From: Suillus spraguei
Lineage: Eukaryota; Basidiomycota; Agaricomycetes; Boletales; Suillaceae
Direction of reading: 5' to 3'
Assembly: GCA_016800925.1 (NCBI GenBank)
Contig: JABCPU010000263.1
Span: 30,819-94,818 of the forward strand
DNA: 64,000 nt
Below, in pieces: positions 48,043 through 59,087 of the stretch. Position 1 is the first letter of the stretch. The number at the start of each line of letters is the position of its first letter. The translations under genes were made by a program, and so were the position numbers. The notes beneath the pieces were generated by a model. The model worked only from the letters and a program-made list of their open reading frames with translations, was not told the origin of the DNA and searched no databases.

Positions 48043-48342
48043 TGTTTGTTGTATCTACCACTACAAGCTCTACAAGCTCGACCACTCTACTGATGGGCCG
48101 ACCGCCTCAAGGCTTTTCTATCTGGGTTTCGTCCCACTACTAGTAGGACCTGACATCGGTCGACCCGGGTCACACCTAGGTACTACCGGTAAGTGGAGAA
48201 ATAGGATCATGTACCCATTCTAGGATAAATGGTACGGGTATGGGTCTACCCGTCGTACCTGTGGGTGCGTGGGTCACTCGCGGGTCACGACTCAACGGCT
48301 AACCTTTGACTTCGTCCGCAGTGCTACCGCCCTCTACCATAA
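48043..48342. repeat. GGGT/ACCC-rich segment, possible mobile-element remnant
   Basis: From about 48150 to 48295 the DNA is full of GGGT, ACCC and TACCGG pieces (GGTACGGGTATGGGTCTACC, GGGTGCGTGGGTCACTCG). Such strings are common at the ends of fungal hAT-type DNA elements. There is no gene, no clear terminal repeat and no target duplication that I can see. Confidence 0.3.
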
Positions 48343-49495
48343 TTACGCTCTTTTAACCATTATCATCGCCAACGGCCATTCAATGTCTACTTCATCATGT
48401 CCTTCCACAGCTCTCCCATCCTCCTGCTCGACACCCTCCTTAAGATCTTTCCAGAACCGTACTGCAACATCTCCACGCGGGTTTTCCCCATCTGTGGGGT
48501 TGTGCTGACGGAACGTGTGCAACGAGCTCCACGTATTAAGATAAGATAACAAGTCATTCCACGTCATCTTCTTGCGCATGATCACCGAGCGTGGAGAAGG
48601 GAGAGATGGGTAATGGTCGCCTGCGATACATTAGCGCAGTATCATGTAACGATAGGTTCAAAACTGACCTGTGAAGAAGACTCTCTCAAAATCACTGAAC
48701 GCGCCGGGTACAACTTGATTGCCCTCTGGCACCTCAATCAAGTGGTTTTCCAGAATAGAACGACCGGGTTGCTGCCAGTATGGACCAACGCTGTTCAGTG
48801 GGTCAATGCCTTGACCATAAGCATTGATTTTCTTTGTGAGTGACGGATAGCGGGTGAAGCGGAACTCGGAGTAGATCTAAGTCAAGAAAATGTTAAGAGT
48901 GGCTGGACAAGTAATGGCTCGGAGATGGGAGCACATACCCAGAATGCAGCACTTCCATCCTTCCTCAGCACCCTTGCGAGCTCGGGCCACATCTTGTTCC
49001 AATCGAACCAATGACTTGCTTGGGCTACAACCACGCAGACACCATGAATAAATAGTACGACTTTGTTCTGTCTAACACACATACCGGCAATGATTAGATC
49101 CACACTGCTATCCTCCAAAAATGGTAGACTCTCTGCGCTCGCTTGTACATACTCGTATTGACCAGTGCTCACTGGTGTTTTTTCGAGAGTTTCTTGAGCG
49201 ACTTCAATCATCTTAGAACTCGGGTCGACGCCAATGACGTGCTTGAAGGGTGTGAGCTCGACTGTTGCTTGACCTGTAATTCCAACGCAGTCAATATGTC
49301 AATAGCTCAAGTCCTTCAAATCGAGTACAGCTAGAACTGACCCGTCCCACAACCAAGATCTACTGCTCTATCCCATCTTGCACCCTTGTTGCGCTCGTGG
49401 TACCGGAATACGAAGTCATACAGTGACCTAGGGTAGGTCGGTCTGAAAGTCGCATATATGGCGGTGTTAAAAGAGGATTTTCCGAAAGTCGCCAT
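48343..49495 (-). CDS. Class I SAM-dependent methyltransferase
   Basis: Small-molecule-type methyltransferase of the Crg1/trans-aconitate-methyltransferase kind. MATFGKSSFNTAIYATFRPT, then the SAM-binding glycine loop DRAVDLGCGTGQVTVEL and VIGVDPSSKMIEVAQETL are motif I and post-I. SAESLPFLEDSSVDLIIA and AQASHWFDWNKMWPELAR (motif II/III; the HWFD pattern marks this group), then RVLRKDGSAAFW. The C-terminal end is RFWKDLKEGVEQEDG ... WPLAMIMVKRA. About 320 residues in four to five exons; the exon covering DLIIA has a mid-gene intron at about 49023-49085. The substrate is unknown; relatives in yeast handle trans-aconitate or cantharidin-like compounds. Confidence 0.85.
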
Positions 49496-50807
49496 TGCAG
49501 AGGTAGCGAGGGTCCACGTAATAGTGAACGATAAAACTAAGGATTATTCATGAGGACACGCGGGGAGTATAAATACCCCAAGGAATGAGTCAGATGGTCT
49601 TGATATGATAGTCGATGCAAATATGGTCGTCGGTGCTATCGGAAGTACTTACTACTTATGCACTACCTTGATATAGAACTTCGAAGGAATGACTAACTAG
49701 TATGAAAGGTTTGACGACGGGAGAGTACGGGAACCCGTCAAAAATTAAAATGCTTACTTTCATAATCTGTACTTTAGCCATCAACTTCAGACTTCACTCC
49801 AATGACCTGGATGATATGTAGAGCGAGTGTTTCGGGCACATTCGAATGGTCATTTTGATACTGTTGAACCAGGTGCACAAGCCAATGGATTCGCTCTTTC
49901 AGAATACATCAAAGGGTAGCAAAATATACTGCTCCTAATACAACTAGAGTTAGGTTGCCAGTCTAAACCACCCCGGATCCCACGTCTGTCGTTGCCCTCT
50001 TTGCCTTCTGCGACTTCCTGCTTGTTGTTCATGGATGAGGATATCATTTATACTGACCATCGCGAATGCTCGAGATCAGTACAGTCAAGGCGAGCTAAGA
50101 GTTGGACAGTAATGTCGAAAAGTTAAAGTTAATATTGATCAACATCTGTACTTGCCACGTAGGTCCAAAAGCATCGTCATCGAAAAGCCCGTTCGAGGAA
50201 CAGTGGCATTAATGGAGGGTAGATAATGTCATTGCAAACTTGAAGGGTCGACTATCCCCCGCCACCAGGAGAAATACTGGTTTTGACCACCGAAGCCAGG
50301 AGAGAGACGCTTGCATGGATAGTTTTCAACGGCTGGGTGAGATGTTTTAGAGGTAAGAGATACACATAAGCACCGTTTCAAACGAGCATCCCAAGCGAAA
50401 CTTTATCTCCATCAGGAACTGTGTTCTGGCTTCGTTCAACGTGACGAACATTCGAGAACCTGCTGTTTCATCAAGAGTCATAATATCGGCCAAAATCGCA
50501 AAGTCTTTCAAAGACTTTGCGATCTTGGCCGATATCATGAAACAGCAGGTTCTCGAATGTAGGATGACCTGATGGGCAATAGCCTAATGAAAAAATATTT
50601 GTAATCGTCCGATATGACTCAATTCTTTCGCCATCCATCGTTGCATCCAGGGCTTCTCGAATCGCCCAACCTTACAAATCGATTTTAAACTTGTTCAGTT
50701 AGTCATGTTGAGCGAACGCTATAAAATAAAGGACGTGGCCATGTCCCTAATCAACATCATACCATTCCAAGCATCTTCTACTAGTCCGCAATAGAATCTA
50801 GACAGCC
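49496..50807. other. Intergenic with fold-back hairpin
   Basis: A 1.3-kb gap without a supported gene. The minus strand has a 63-codon open frame at 50347-50538 (LKDFAILADIMTLDETAGSR) overlapping the left arm of the hairpin described separately; it looks like a gene fragment but I do not recognise it. The Old Yellow Enzyme promoter must lie at the right end; a TATAAA-like TATAAAATAAAGG starts near 50717. Confidence 0.45.
50449..50559. repeat. Long fold-back inverted repeat (about 50-bp stem, 1-nt loop)
   Basis: Left arm 50449-50508 and right arm 50510-50559 are complementary except for one or two mismatches and an 11-nt bulge (CAAGAGTCATA, present only in the left arm). The loop is a single C at 50509. 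The arms contain CATTCGAGAACCTGCTGTTT at their outer ends and ATCGCAAAGTCTTT at the centre. A copy of a short stretch has been inserted next to itself in reverse, as template switching would do. Confidence 0.9.
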
Positions 50808-52084
50808 ATGTCTTCGACGTCTGCACTCTTCTCCCCCATCCGCGTAGGCAACATCGACTTGCAGCATCGCGTTGTCCTTGCCCCACTTACCCGTGTACGT
50901 GCAAGCGCAGAACACGTCCCGAGCCCAGAAGCACCAGCGTACTACGCTCAGAGAGGGTCTACCCCTGGCGCTCTCCTTATCTCAGAAGCCACATTCATAT
51001 CTCAGAAGGCTGGCGGTTTTAATAATGTCCCTGGGATATACACCGACGCTCATGTAGAGGCATGGAAAAAGGTATGTTGTGTCTTGCTCGATGATCTCGT
51101 TGGATAAGAGCTGACACACGGTGCGTATCGCAGGTGACAGAAGCAGTTCATGAGCAGGGCTCGTTCATTTTCCTACAACTCTGGGCGCTCGGGCGCGCAG
51201 CGGAACCAGCAGTTCTTGCCAAGGAGAACAATAGCCCCTACATCAGTGCCTCATCTGTTCCCGTTCCGGAAAAGACAGATGTGCCACGCGCACTCACCAG
51301 AGATGAAATCAAAGAATACGTTGCTACGTACGCTGCTGCCGCCAAAACTGCCATTCGAGCTGGCTTCGATGGCGTTGAAATTCACGGCGCAAACGGGTAC
51401 TTGATCGACCAGTTCATACAAGACGTCACCAACCAGCGCACAGATGAATACGGCGGAAGCATCGAGAATCGTGCAAGGTTTGCACTCGAAGTAACGGAGG
51501 CCGTTGTGGAGGCGGTTGGTGCTGAGAGGACGGGGTTCCGAATCAGCCCGTGGGGGACATTCTATGGTACGTGTATCATTAAATGATACCAATTACCATT
51601 TAACTGATCTGCGGTGCAGGTATGGGAATGACAGATCCCAAACCTCAGTTTTCCTACGTGGCTGAACAGTTGCGCAAGCACAAACTCGCGTACATCCACG
51701 TCGTAGAGCCGATGCCTAAGGAAATCAGTGCTGAAATAAACAGCGATTTCATTTGTGATATCTGGCAAGGTGTTGAAGGTAGTACGTTCATCAGCACAAA
51801 CGGGCATACCCGGAATAGTGCAGTTGAGACGGCAGACAAGAAAGGGGGCCTCATTGGATTTGGGAGGTTGTTTATGCCAAACGTAAGCTATTTATTCGGA
51901 GACTTGACGGTGACTGAAGCAGCCCTCTTACCTAGCCTGATCTTCCATTCCGCCTGCTTAAGGATCTCGCAGTTGAACGGGGCGACCAAGCAACGTGGTA
52001 CATGGCCGGTAATTCTACACCGGCGGGTTATTCGGACTGGCCTTTTGCACCGGAGAATAGTCAGCAACTAGAAAACAAACTCTG
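50808..52084 (+). CDS. Old Yellow Enzyme-type NADH:flavin oxidoreductase
   Basis: FMN enzyme that reduces activated C=C bonds. MSSTSALFSPIRVGNIDLQH with RVVLAPLTRVRA is the family start; YYAQRGSTPGALLISEATFI, GSFIFLQLWALGRAA, and HGANGYLIDQFIQDVTNQRT with DEYGGSIENRARF are all present. His and Asn in HGAN are the substrate-binding pair. RISPWGTFYGMGMTDP and NGHTRNSAVETADKKGGL follow, and the end is YMAGNSTPAGYSDWPFAPEN. Exons: 50808-51071, 51135-51566, 51620-51880, 51934-52084 (approx.), giving about 370 residues, the usual length. The C-terminal intron with GTAAGC donor makes the join NPDLPFRLLKDLAV. Nothing missing. Physiological substrate not known. Confidence 0.9.
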
Positions 52085-52626
52085 ACGTGGGTTTGTGAGT
52101 GATATACCTCAGAATAGATGTCAACTTTATACTCCTGATACCTTACTGTATACACCTGATATCATTATCATACTTAATCTTTACTTCAGTCTATCTTATG
52201 GCATGATGAGTGACAGTCTGTTGTGTTTTTGGTCGACCATCAAGAGGCACGTCAGGTTCGTAAGTCGAACGGGGACTGCGAGTGGGGTGTAGAGACCATT
52301 GGTAAGATGAGGAAGTGTGAGCGAACTAGGCTTGTGAATGCGTTATTGTCGTTATTGTCCAGTATCTGCTGATTCCCTTGTGATAGAAACTCCAGGTATA
52401 CTTAGTGGTAATGTCAATCATACTGAACCTGGTGCTAATAATCCTGAGTTAGAATTGTCTTCGTGTGTCGTCGGGGAATTTTATTTTCTCGGAGACGTTT
52501 CAGACTCGGAATTTATTGTCTATGTCATCTTTTCCGGGTCGTGTCAATCAAGGTCCCCATAAGTGTTCAACTTAGGACGTCTCGTGAGTCGTCAAGTGGA
52601 GTAGTTGAAGACTTTTGCCTGGCCAG
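52085..52626. other. Intergenic, possible element remnant
   Basis: 540 bp with two overlapping open frames on + (52338-52741) that have no recognised motif. AT-rich and bordering the tRNA-derived repeats, it may be old mobile DNA. Confidence 0.3.
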
Positions 52627-52776
52627 TGTGGTTACCACAACAGAATCAAAATTTGTTTCTCCTGGACTACGCAGGTTCGAAACCTGCTGGACTACAACTT
52701 TTTTTCTATCGGAACATACCTCGACATTCACTCATGGATAGTCTCCTTAGACCTTCATCATAACTGGTCTTAGCCA
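52627..52776 (+). repeat. tRNA-Leu-derived SINE-like unit, copy 1
   Basis: The anticodon arm reads ACAGA-ATCAAAA-TTTGT, that is U33, anticodon CAA and A37. A T-arm GCAGGTTCGAAACCTGC gives a perfect B box GGTTCGAAACC. A tail TTTTTTTCTATCGG then a moderately conserved 40-bp stretch (ACATACCTCGACATTCACTC) follow. The parent is a class II tRNA-Leu(CAA). It is too changed in the acceptor stem to be a working tRNA. Confidence 0.75.
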
Positions 52777-52916
52777 GAGGTAGTTGCCACAACAGAATCA
52801 AAATCTGGATTGTGCAGGTTCAAAACCTGCCGACGACAAGGTTTTTTCTATCGGAACACACCTTGACATTCACTCATGGATGGATTCTTTAGAAGTTCAC
52901 CGCAACGAGTCTTAGC
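52777..52916 (+). repeat. tRNA-Leu-derived SINE-like unit, copy 2
   Basis: Same parts as copy 1: TTGCCACAACAGAATCAAAA, then a shortened variable arm (ten bases lost), T-arm GCAGGTTCAAAACCTGCCGA and the tail TTTTTTCTATCGGAACACAC. Period to copy 1 is about 152 bp. Confidence 0.75.
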
Positions 52917-53066
52917 TAGGTGGTTGCCACAACAGAATCAAAATCTGTTTCTCTCGGACTATGCAGGTTTGAAACCTGCCGACGACAAGTTTTTTTCTAT
53001 CGGAATACACCTCGTCATTCACTTATGGACGTTTCTTTAGAAGTTCACTGTAACCGGTCTTAGCCA
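52917..53066 (+). repeat. tRNA-Leu-derived SINE-like unit, copy 3
   Basis: This copy keeps the best anticodon stem (ACAGA/TCTGT) and T-arm GCAGGTTTGAAACCTGC, and its 3' side CGACGAC would match a tRNA-Leu acceptor. The A box TAGCTAGGTGG lies just before it, shared with the end of copy 2. The tail TTTTTTTCTATCGGAATACA is retained. Period to copy 2 is about 140 bp. Confidence 0.75.
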
Positions 53067-53278
53067 CATGGCTATGGAAAGCCAGAGCACCGTGCTCATT
53101 TGCCAGAGCACCGTGCTCACGTGCATTGCCTTATTAGGCAAAAAGTTTCGACGGGACTCCAGACACGCCTTGGAGCCAACCCAGTATTTGCACCTAGTAA
53201 AACAAGTGACTACGAAGTATAATTTCAACCTCGAAAAACGACGGTCCAGTCACGAAGTACACTAACACAATTCGAATA

Positions 53279-53572
53279 TCACCATTCATCCACTGCGCCA
53301 TCATTCTCTGACTCATCACTCGAAAATTGCCAAACAATTAAGGGTCCAACACCCGCAGAACTGCCATCCAATGGAACATCAGGTTCATCCAGCTCGGCTA
53401 GAGCGTTTAAGTTGTGGACGTGAGAATCACCTTTGGCCTCGTCAGTATATAATTGATTAAAGGAGATTTGCGTCGTACCTAGGCCCAATCCTCCACGCAC
53501 GCCACCCATGTAATACATGTCATCCGGTTCCTCGTTGAAAGGTAAATCGGCATGGCCACTGATCAATGTCAA
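53279..53572 (-). CDS. Short acidic open frame, unknown
   Basis: 97 residues: DLPFNEEPDDMYYMGGVRG, GLGTTQISFNQLYTDEAKG, VWQFSSDESENDGAVDEW. No domain recognised. It lies at the 3' side of the KDZ transposase in the same direction and might be an exon of a second ORF of that element or a chance frame. Codon order looks more protein-like than its neighbours. Confidence 0.3.
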   Translation of the reverse strand: MTLISGHADLPFNEEPDDMYYMGGVRGGLGLGTTQISFNQLYTDEAKGDSHVHNLNALAELDEPDVPLDGSSAGVGPLIVWQFSSDESENDGAVDEW

Positions 53573-53672
53573 TGCACCGGTGGCGGCACACTACATTATG
53601 GCAGAACGATACATCCAAATGGCTAACAATCCATTAATTGCGATACATACTTTAGTATAGTCATCCACTAGA

Positions 53673-53974
53673 GTATATATCCCCCATGTATAGCTATCCA
53701 CAGTGATTCTCCATCCTTGTCCTAGCGCAGTGAGTATATATCCCTCATGTATAGCTATCCGTCCTATATCTATCAGCAATCTGGTGATCGAGTGATCTCA
53801 TCTGAGTCCGTCCGGACCTGTATCAGCAATCGAGTGATCTGCATCTGAGTATCAGATCTCCTCAAGCACCAGAACATACCCCACAGAAGTTCTAAGGCAC
53901 ACGATTCATATTTTTGTAACTTCGCATACCCCACAGAAGCTCTAAGGCACATGGTTCAAATTTTCGTAACTTCA
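53673..53974. repeat. Two pairs of short tandem repeats
   Basis: A pair with TATATATCCC.CATGTATAGC at about 53673 and 53731, and a 50-bp pair with CATACCCCACAGAAG.TCTAAGG units 53875-53924 and 53925-53974. They lie just outside the KDZ stop codon. Confidence 0.7.
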
Positions 53975-53995
53975 TTATTGTACATACTACCTATC

Positions 53996-56900
53996 TCATG
54001 CGTCGTCAACGTTTTCGCAAGGCGGCTCATCAAGAGATGGTCCATCGTCCTCTTCGACAAGTAAATCATCATCCAAACCTGAGGCAACGAGATCAGGGAC
54101 TTTCCTCCAGCTCTCTTTGAAGACGGCTGCTAGCCTGCGACGAGTGTGAGCTTGCCGGCGAGCATAAGCTACGAATCCCTCCTCCTCATTTGGCTGCATG
54201 CCAGACGATCCTCGTGAGTCCCACTGCTCGGCTTGCCAGTCCAAGAATTTCAGAACACGTTGCATTTCTTCCAACAATAGGTGGATTTCTTCCGACCACC
54301 TGTTGTGACGTGCACGGGCCTTGCACCATTCCACGCGGAGCGCTATCCTCAGGCTAGATCAGTAATAGTTAAAGACGATTAAATTACATTACTTACAGTC
54401 TTGCAGTCCCTCGTTGTCATTGGTGGATATACCGTGCGTCAACCAAATCCACGACATAATGGCTGTCCCTTGGGTCTGACCCCCGAAGTCTCCCATAGGT
54501 CTCAGGTGAGCCTTTTTCAAGGGTTGCAATTTCTGCTCCCAGCCTGCGCAATACATGTGACAGGAAGGGGAAAGGGAAACCAGCGCCTTGTGGGCGCTTG
54601 CATACTTCGCGTGACTTAACATTAGGCGTTCTTCGACGGCGTCTAGCGTCTTCCGTGCGCGTGTGCTTGCACCTTGTCCGCGCACATGCTGGGTCTTGTA
54701 CTGATATAACTGGCGACGAACTCGGATGTGTGAACGACACTCGTTGAGAGCATCATTGGCTTGCGCGTGTCGCAGGGACCATTCCATCTCAAGCATTTTT
54801 TGATCGCATGCCACGATATTACAGACTTGCGAAGGAAGAAGCAGTGGGAAATCTTCCGCATTACTGGAATTCGGGTTTAATGTCGGACAGCCGCTATCAT
54901 CGTTGTCGTTGTCATTCGGAGGTAGGAGGGATACAGAGGCACGAAGATTCGGCACCATAGGCATGTAAAGGACTTGAATGTCGGTCCAGGCGTCTATACG
55001 ACGCTGGAGTACAGTCCTGCGCGTCAAGATCTTAGTTCTCTGAATGTCGGTTGAGTGTTGACCGAGTGCGCTGACATCTGCACGTAATCGACGTCTGAAA
55101 AAATTAGACACACTTCGCCAATGCTGTCGAATCACCTACTGAGTATGTTCGAGGTCGATACCGGTGCTGAGGAACACACTGCAAGTCACCTCAGCATGAA
55201 GCGGGACTACAGATCCGTCTTCCAGTTCCTTTGCATCTTGCTTGGCCAATTCCAATCGCACAGCTGCTTGCGTCATCGCTACATGTTGCACACCAATCAG
55301 CGACACATTGAACATGGCCAGCAGCAGGGGACATACTGGCGACTCTGCTCTGGAAAGGGTTGGGTTGTGAATGGTCCATCTCCCAGGCTTCGATCTCCGC
55401 CCTCCATACGGAAAGTGAAGCGACTCCTGCTTCTGACTCTGTGATAGAGCCCTGAAAGTCGTGGAGGGCATGGCGATGCTCCTTCTCGCTTGCAACAGCG
55501 TCGCCGATCTTCCTCAGCAAGGCTCTACCTGATGGCCAGGCCTTGTGAGCAATTTGTTCAGATGACACCGAAAACACTAGTACTCACCAAGCGCTGTAAT
55601 CTTTTTCCAATTTGAATCACCGAAGTGATCATTGAGGGTGTCTCTCCGTGATCCCGGTCCCATCTCCTTCGTGCTACTGGCCACACGATTCATATTGGCC
55701 CAGCCACGCTCCGGGGCTTCGCCATCAGTCCTTCCTACACCAGGGGTCCAGTTGAATGAAAACTCGGTCTGGCAAACCTCGATATGCGCAGCAAGGTGGA
55801 ATTTTGGCACGAAGAACTTGATGACCTTGCCATCTTGGTTGAAGCGAAGACGTGATGGCAGCATAGACTGGCGAGGCCACAAATTCTTGTGCCACTGACA
55901 AGCCACGTCATACGAAATGTTGATCCTTCGAAGTGCAGAGAAGTTGGAAAGAACTGAAAAGACTAGATAGTCCATGTTGATGTACCTAGAATAGCACGGC
56001 TGTTAGCTCTGAGAAGCACAAACTGAAAAAAAAAACACGCACCTTTCTCCTCGTTGCAAGTCGCCAACACCGTTCGCAAGCTTCATGTCATGACGTGCGC
56101 AGTCCACGGTGCCAACCCCGGTGGCAGCTAGACCCTTCCACGACTTGGTATCCGCCATATTCACAGCGTTGTGGCTGACGCACGTACTTTTCTATCATTC
56201 AAAAGGCGGAGGCCATCAGTTTACAGTTGAGTCTACAAGTCAAGGACATACCTCCTGTGCGATCCCAGTGAGCGAGTTCAAATGATGTTTGTAGCTTTTC
56301 TCATCTACAAAATACCCCCATCCACAACTAAGACCAGGATCTTTTTCATCACTAGATACCATCCGACGTTTGAGGCGAAAGTTAGCGTCGACTGCAAGGA
56401 AAAGTCCGTACTTCCACCTAAAATAATTGTTGGTTAGTTAGTCTGGACAATTGTCAATATACCAAAGCACGCACTGGTTAGGTGCAGTCTCCCAGTCATC
56501 TGGCAGGTTTTTACCGGGATGAGGACAGGCTGGGCAAAGCACCGCCAAGTCGCCATCGTTAGTAGAGTGAACGCCATTGGGGTCGTGTCCACGTCCTGAA
56601 CGTTTCAAAGTCTTGCAGTTTCTCCACTCGATAACCATTCGGAGGAAGAGTGAATAACGGTCCTAAGCAAGAGTAAGCACATCAGATCAAATGATAGAGT
56701 AAGATAAAGGTCGAAGGTAGACTCACACGGATCGGTGTAATACCAGTATTGTCAGTTCGTCGAGCCAGACAATGATAAAACTCATAGGCCGAAACTTTTG
56801 ACTCGAATGATAGAATATGAAAGAATTCCAAGACCGCAAATGTCGCTGCTGTTCTTGGGTCGGTTACCGTGGCAGGAAACCAACGTGCGCGAAGTAACTG

Positions 56901-57864
56901 CTTGAAATGCGACACCTCGTGCTCGCATCCACAAAAGTCGAGAGCGATGTCGTGTATCCCGTGGACATCGATAACGACAAAGTCATCGCCATGTGCAGGT
57001 TTCGGCTTGCGACAAGTGGTGCCCGGGTAGTGACCGAGTTGCACACGCAAGCCCATGGACTTGAGTGACACAGGATGAAAAAAGCCTTCCTTCCACTCCT
57101 GCGTCTCCCGTCAGTAAAGGAAAGTATTCAGATAAGAGTTACCTGCCTTGATTCTGTGGAGCGGCGCATTCACGTGTGACTGGATGGTACACGAGCAACA
57201 GGCAAGCTGAACTGAAAAACAATCTTGGCACCTGAAAACCGCATCCTCAGCACCACACTGACATGTGTTGTTGGTGTGTTTGCCTCTTCCTTCCAATTTG
57301 ATGAGCTCATCCACAAATGTCTGCCGCTCTAGCAACCAAACAGATATAGGATTATCCTAAAAATTGCAATGTGAGATTCGTGTGACGTTTGAAACATGCA
57401 AGACATACTCGAATGGGTTTCTGATGTCTTGCTTTCAGTACCTCGGAGCCAAGGTTGGCGTCCTCGCAGATTACTGGAGTAAAGTGCTCGACTTCATTCC
57501 AGGGATCGAAATCAGCGGGCTCGGACTGTGCATCAAACAATGTGCTTTCTCCTGGATCATCCGGTGTTAAGTTGGACTCAGGGATGTACGATGTTCGAAG
57601 GGTAATATTTCCACTGGGCTGCAGGCTGAAAATGCGATGTCTATCGCGATGGACTGCATCAAGTGATGCTGTGGTCGTGTGCTTGATGAGTCTTGGCCGC
57701 TTGGTTGGTCGCCCTGCACGTCTAGTGGACTGTGACATACTACGAGTTCCATCATACGTGAGGCCGATACATCCACCTGAAGACTGTTCCATATGCGTCT
57801 GATTGATCCGCCGCGGGCGAATCTTAACGGAGGTGGTCGTTGACATTACTTGAGGTAGTATCAC
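53996..57864 (-). CDS. KDZ (Kyakuja-Dileera-Zisupton) transposase with CxC-type cysteine cluster
   Basis: Transposase of the KDZ superfamily. Start MSTTTSVKIRPRR (57846) or the ATG at 57864. Residues roughly 150-230 hold a cysteine cluster TCQCGAEDAVFRCQDCFSVQ / ACCSCTIQSHVNAPLH (CxC2 type). The transposase part has HGIHDIALDFCGCEHEVSHF, YGLFLAVDANFRLKRR (first catalytic Asp), ISYDVACQWHKNLW (second Asp) and GRTDGEAPERGWANMNRVAS (the Glu). The C-terminal helices are NPFQSRVATMTQAAVRLELA and WCKARARHNRWSEEIHLLLE. All frame changes fit GT-AG introns (for example in RVA-TMTQ at about 55281-55340, and LG-RALL near 55540-55595), so I find no disabling break. Roughly 1,000 residues. It may be autonomous. 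The ends of the element were not found. Confidence 0.88.
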
Positions 57865-58043
57865 AGCAGCAGATTGCGTACAAACTCCGCTTTAGTCATT
57901 GCAATGTACCTGTGTACAGTTCAGAGGTCAAATATGTCCGCGGTGGCTACATTCACGCTGATAGGCGTCGAGGGAGTAGCATGCTAGACAGTCAGTGAAT
58001 TAAGTAAAGCCCGGAAGTGGCATAAGACCCGTGTAAGACGGAG

Positions 58044-58936
58044 CTAGTACAGGGTGTCACAGTCATTCTGATACATCAACTCCTTTGCAACGAAAGCGCA
58101 GGCAAGCTCGCCATAGCTTCGCTCAAGATGCCACAGGACATCCTGCAAGTATGCCAATAAACGACGAATGGCCCGACATACTTCATCGGCAGCCCTCCAC
58201 TCGTCACAGACTCCACACGTGTCCCAAATCTTGTCTTGACCACGGTGCGCCTTCTCATGGATTTTTTCAACAGTCCAAATGGCGTCCTTGATGATAGAAA
58301 TATCCCCATCTCTCCTATCAGTCGGCGCTTCACCATCGGAGTCACTTGGGACAGATGCGACGTATTGACGAAGAATATGCTCCACGTATCCAACAGGTGT
58401 TGCGGCAAGAGCGATCAACTCGTCCTTGGCCTCTCTTACAACCCCTAGACAATCTGATAGTGTATCACTTAAATCCGTACAATTAAGTGTCAGCGCCGTC
58501 ATGTGTCAGGGATTGAAAACTTACGGCTCAGGGGAGAGATCATGCACAACACCTGACCCGACTGAATCAATGGCCTGCGAGTCTTCTTTGCGGGTTGTTG
58601 GCGTGCAACGTGCAGCAAGCCGACGTTTCAAATTTATACTGACTTTATTCCTGTGAACATACACTGTCAATATATTCTAAGTTGAATATTAATGGGAACT
58701 CGCCTAGCATAATAGTTGCGGCGTTTTTCACGTTCAGCTTCACGTTTAGCCTCTGGCGTGGCGTGAATGACTGGACGACCTGGTGGCATTGAGAATGTTG
58801 GAGATTGACTGCTGTGGGAGTGAGAGGCAAGGACGAAATAATTTAAATTTTCAGTCAGAGGCGAATCATCAGCTATGGCGAATCTAAGATTTGAATTATG
58901 GTCCAACAGCGAATTATAGTCCAACGGCGAACTCAA
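58044..58936 (-). CDS. KDZ-neighbour protein, basic then acidic, unknown
   Basis: Three exons, 58936-58704, about 58650-58526 and 58471-58044. Front part is Ser/Asn-rich; the centre PPGRPVIHATPEAKREAERE then KRRNYYARNKVSINLKRRLA is a basic patch of the kind seen in DNA-binding agaricomycete proteins (a GRP then RRYY-RN-K pattern). The C-terminal part (SDTLSDCLGVVREAKDELIA, YVEHILRQYVASVPSDSD, HLERSYGELACAFVAKELMY) is mostly helical with no known domain. Intron 1 begins GCGAGT, so it is a GC-AG intron; this restores family-like reading. The gene starts 151 bp from the + gene at 59088 and lies between the KDZ transposase and that gene. I infer a KDZ accessory role; function not known. Confidence 0.55.
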
Positions 58937-59087
58937 TTGCTGTCAGACCTAATGCACGCCCATTAAGTCTACACTTCACCGCTCTATCAATTTTGTCTCC
59001 ACTTACCTTCAACGACACAATCCCCAGTCAAATGTACGTGTATGCTGCAAAAATGAACATGTTAATATATTTCCCGCACAGAATTAG
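58937..59087. promoter_or_regulatory. Divergent promoter of two KDZ-neighbour genes
   Basis: Only 151 bp separate the starts at 58936 and 59088. Imperfect direct repeats of AATTATGGTCCAACAGCG-like units occur at about 58893-58930, inside the first exon of the left gene. Confidence 0.35.

Noticed and set aside
52627..53066. Functional tRNA-Leu genes
   Set aside because: The acceptor stems do not pair and the D-arm is altered, although the anticodon and T arms are kept; SINE-like repeats fit better.
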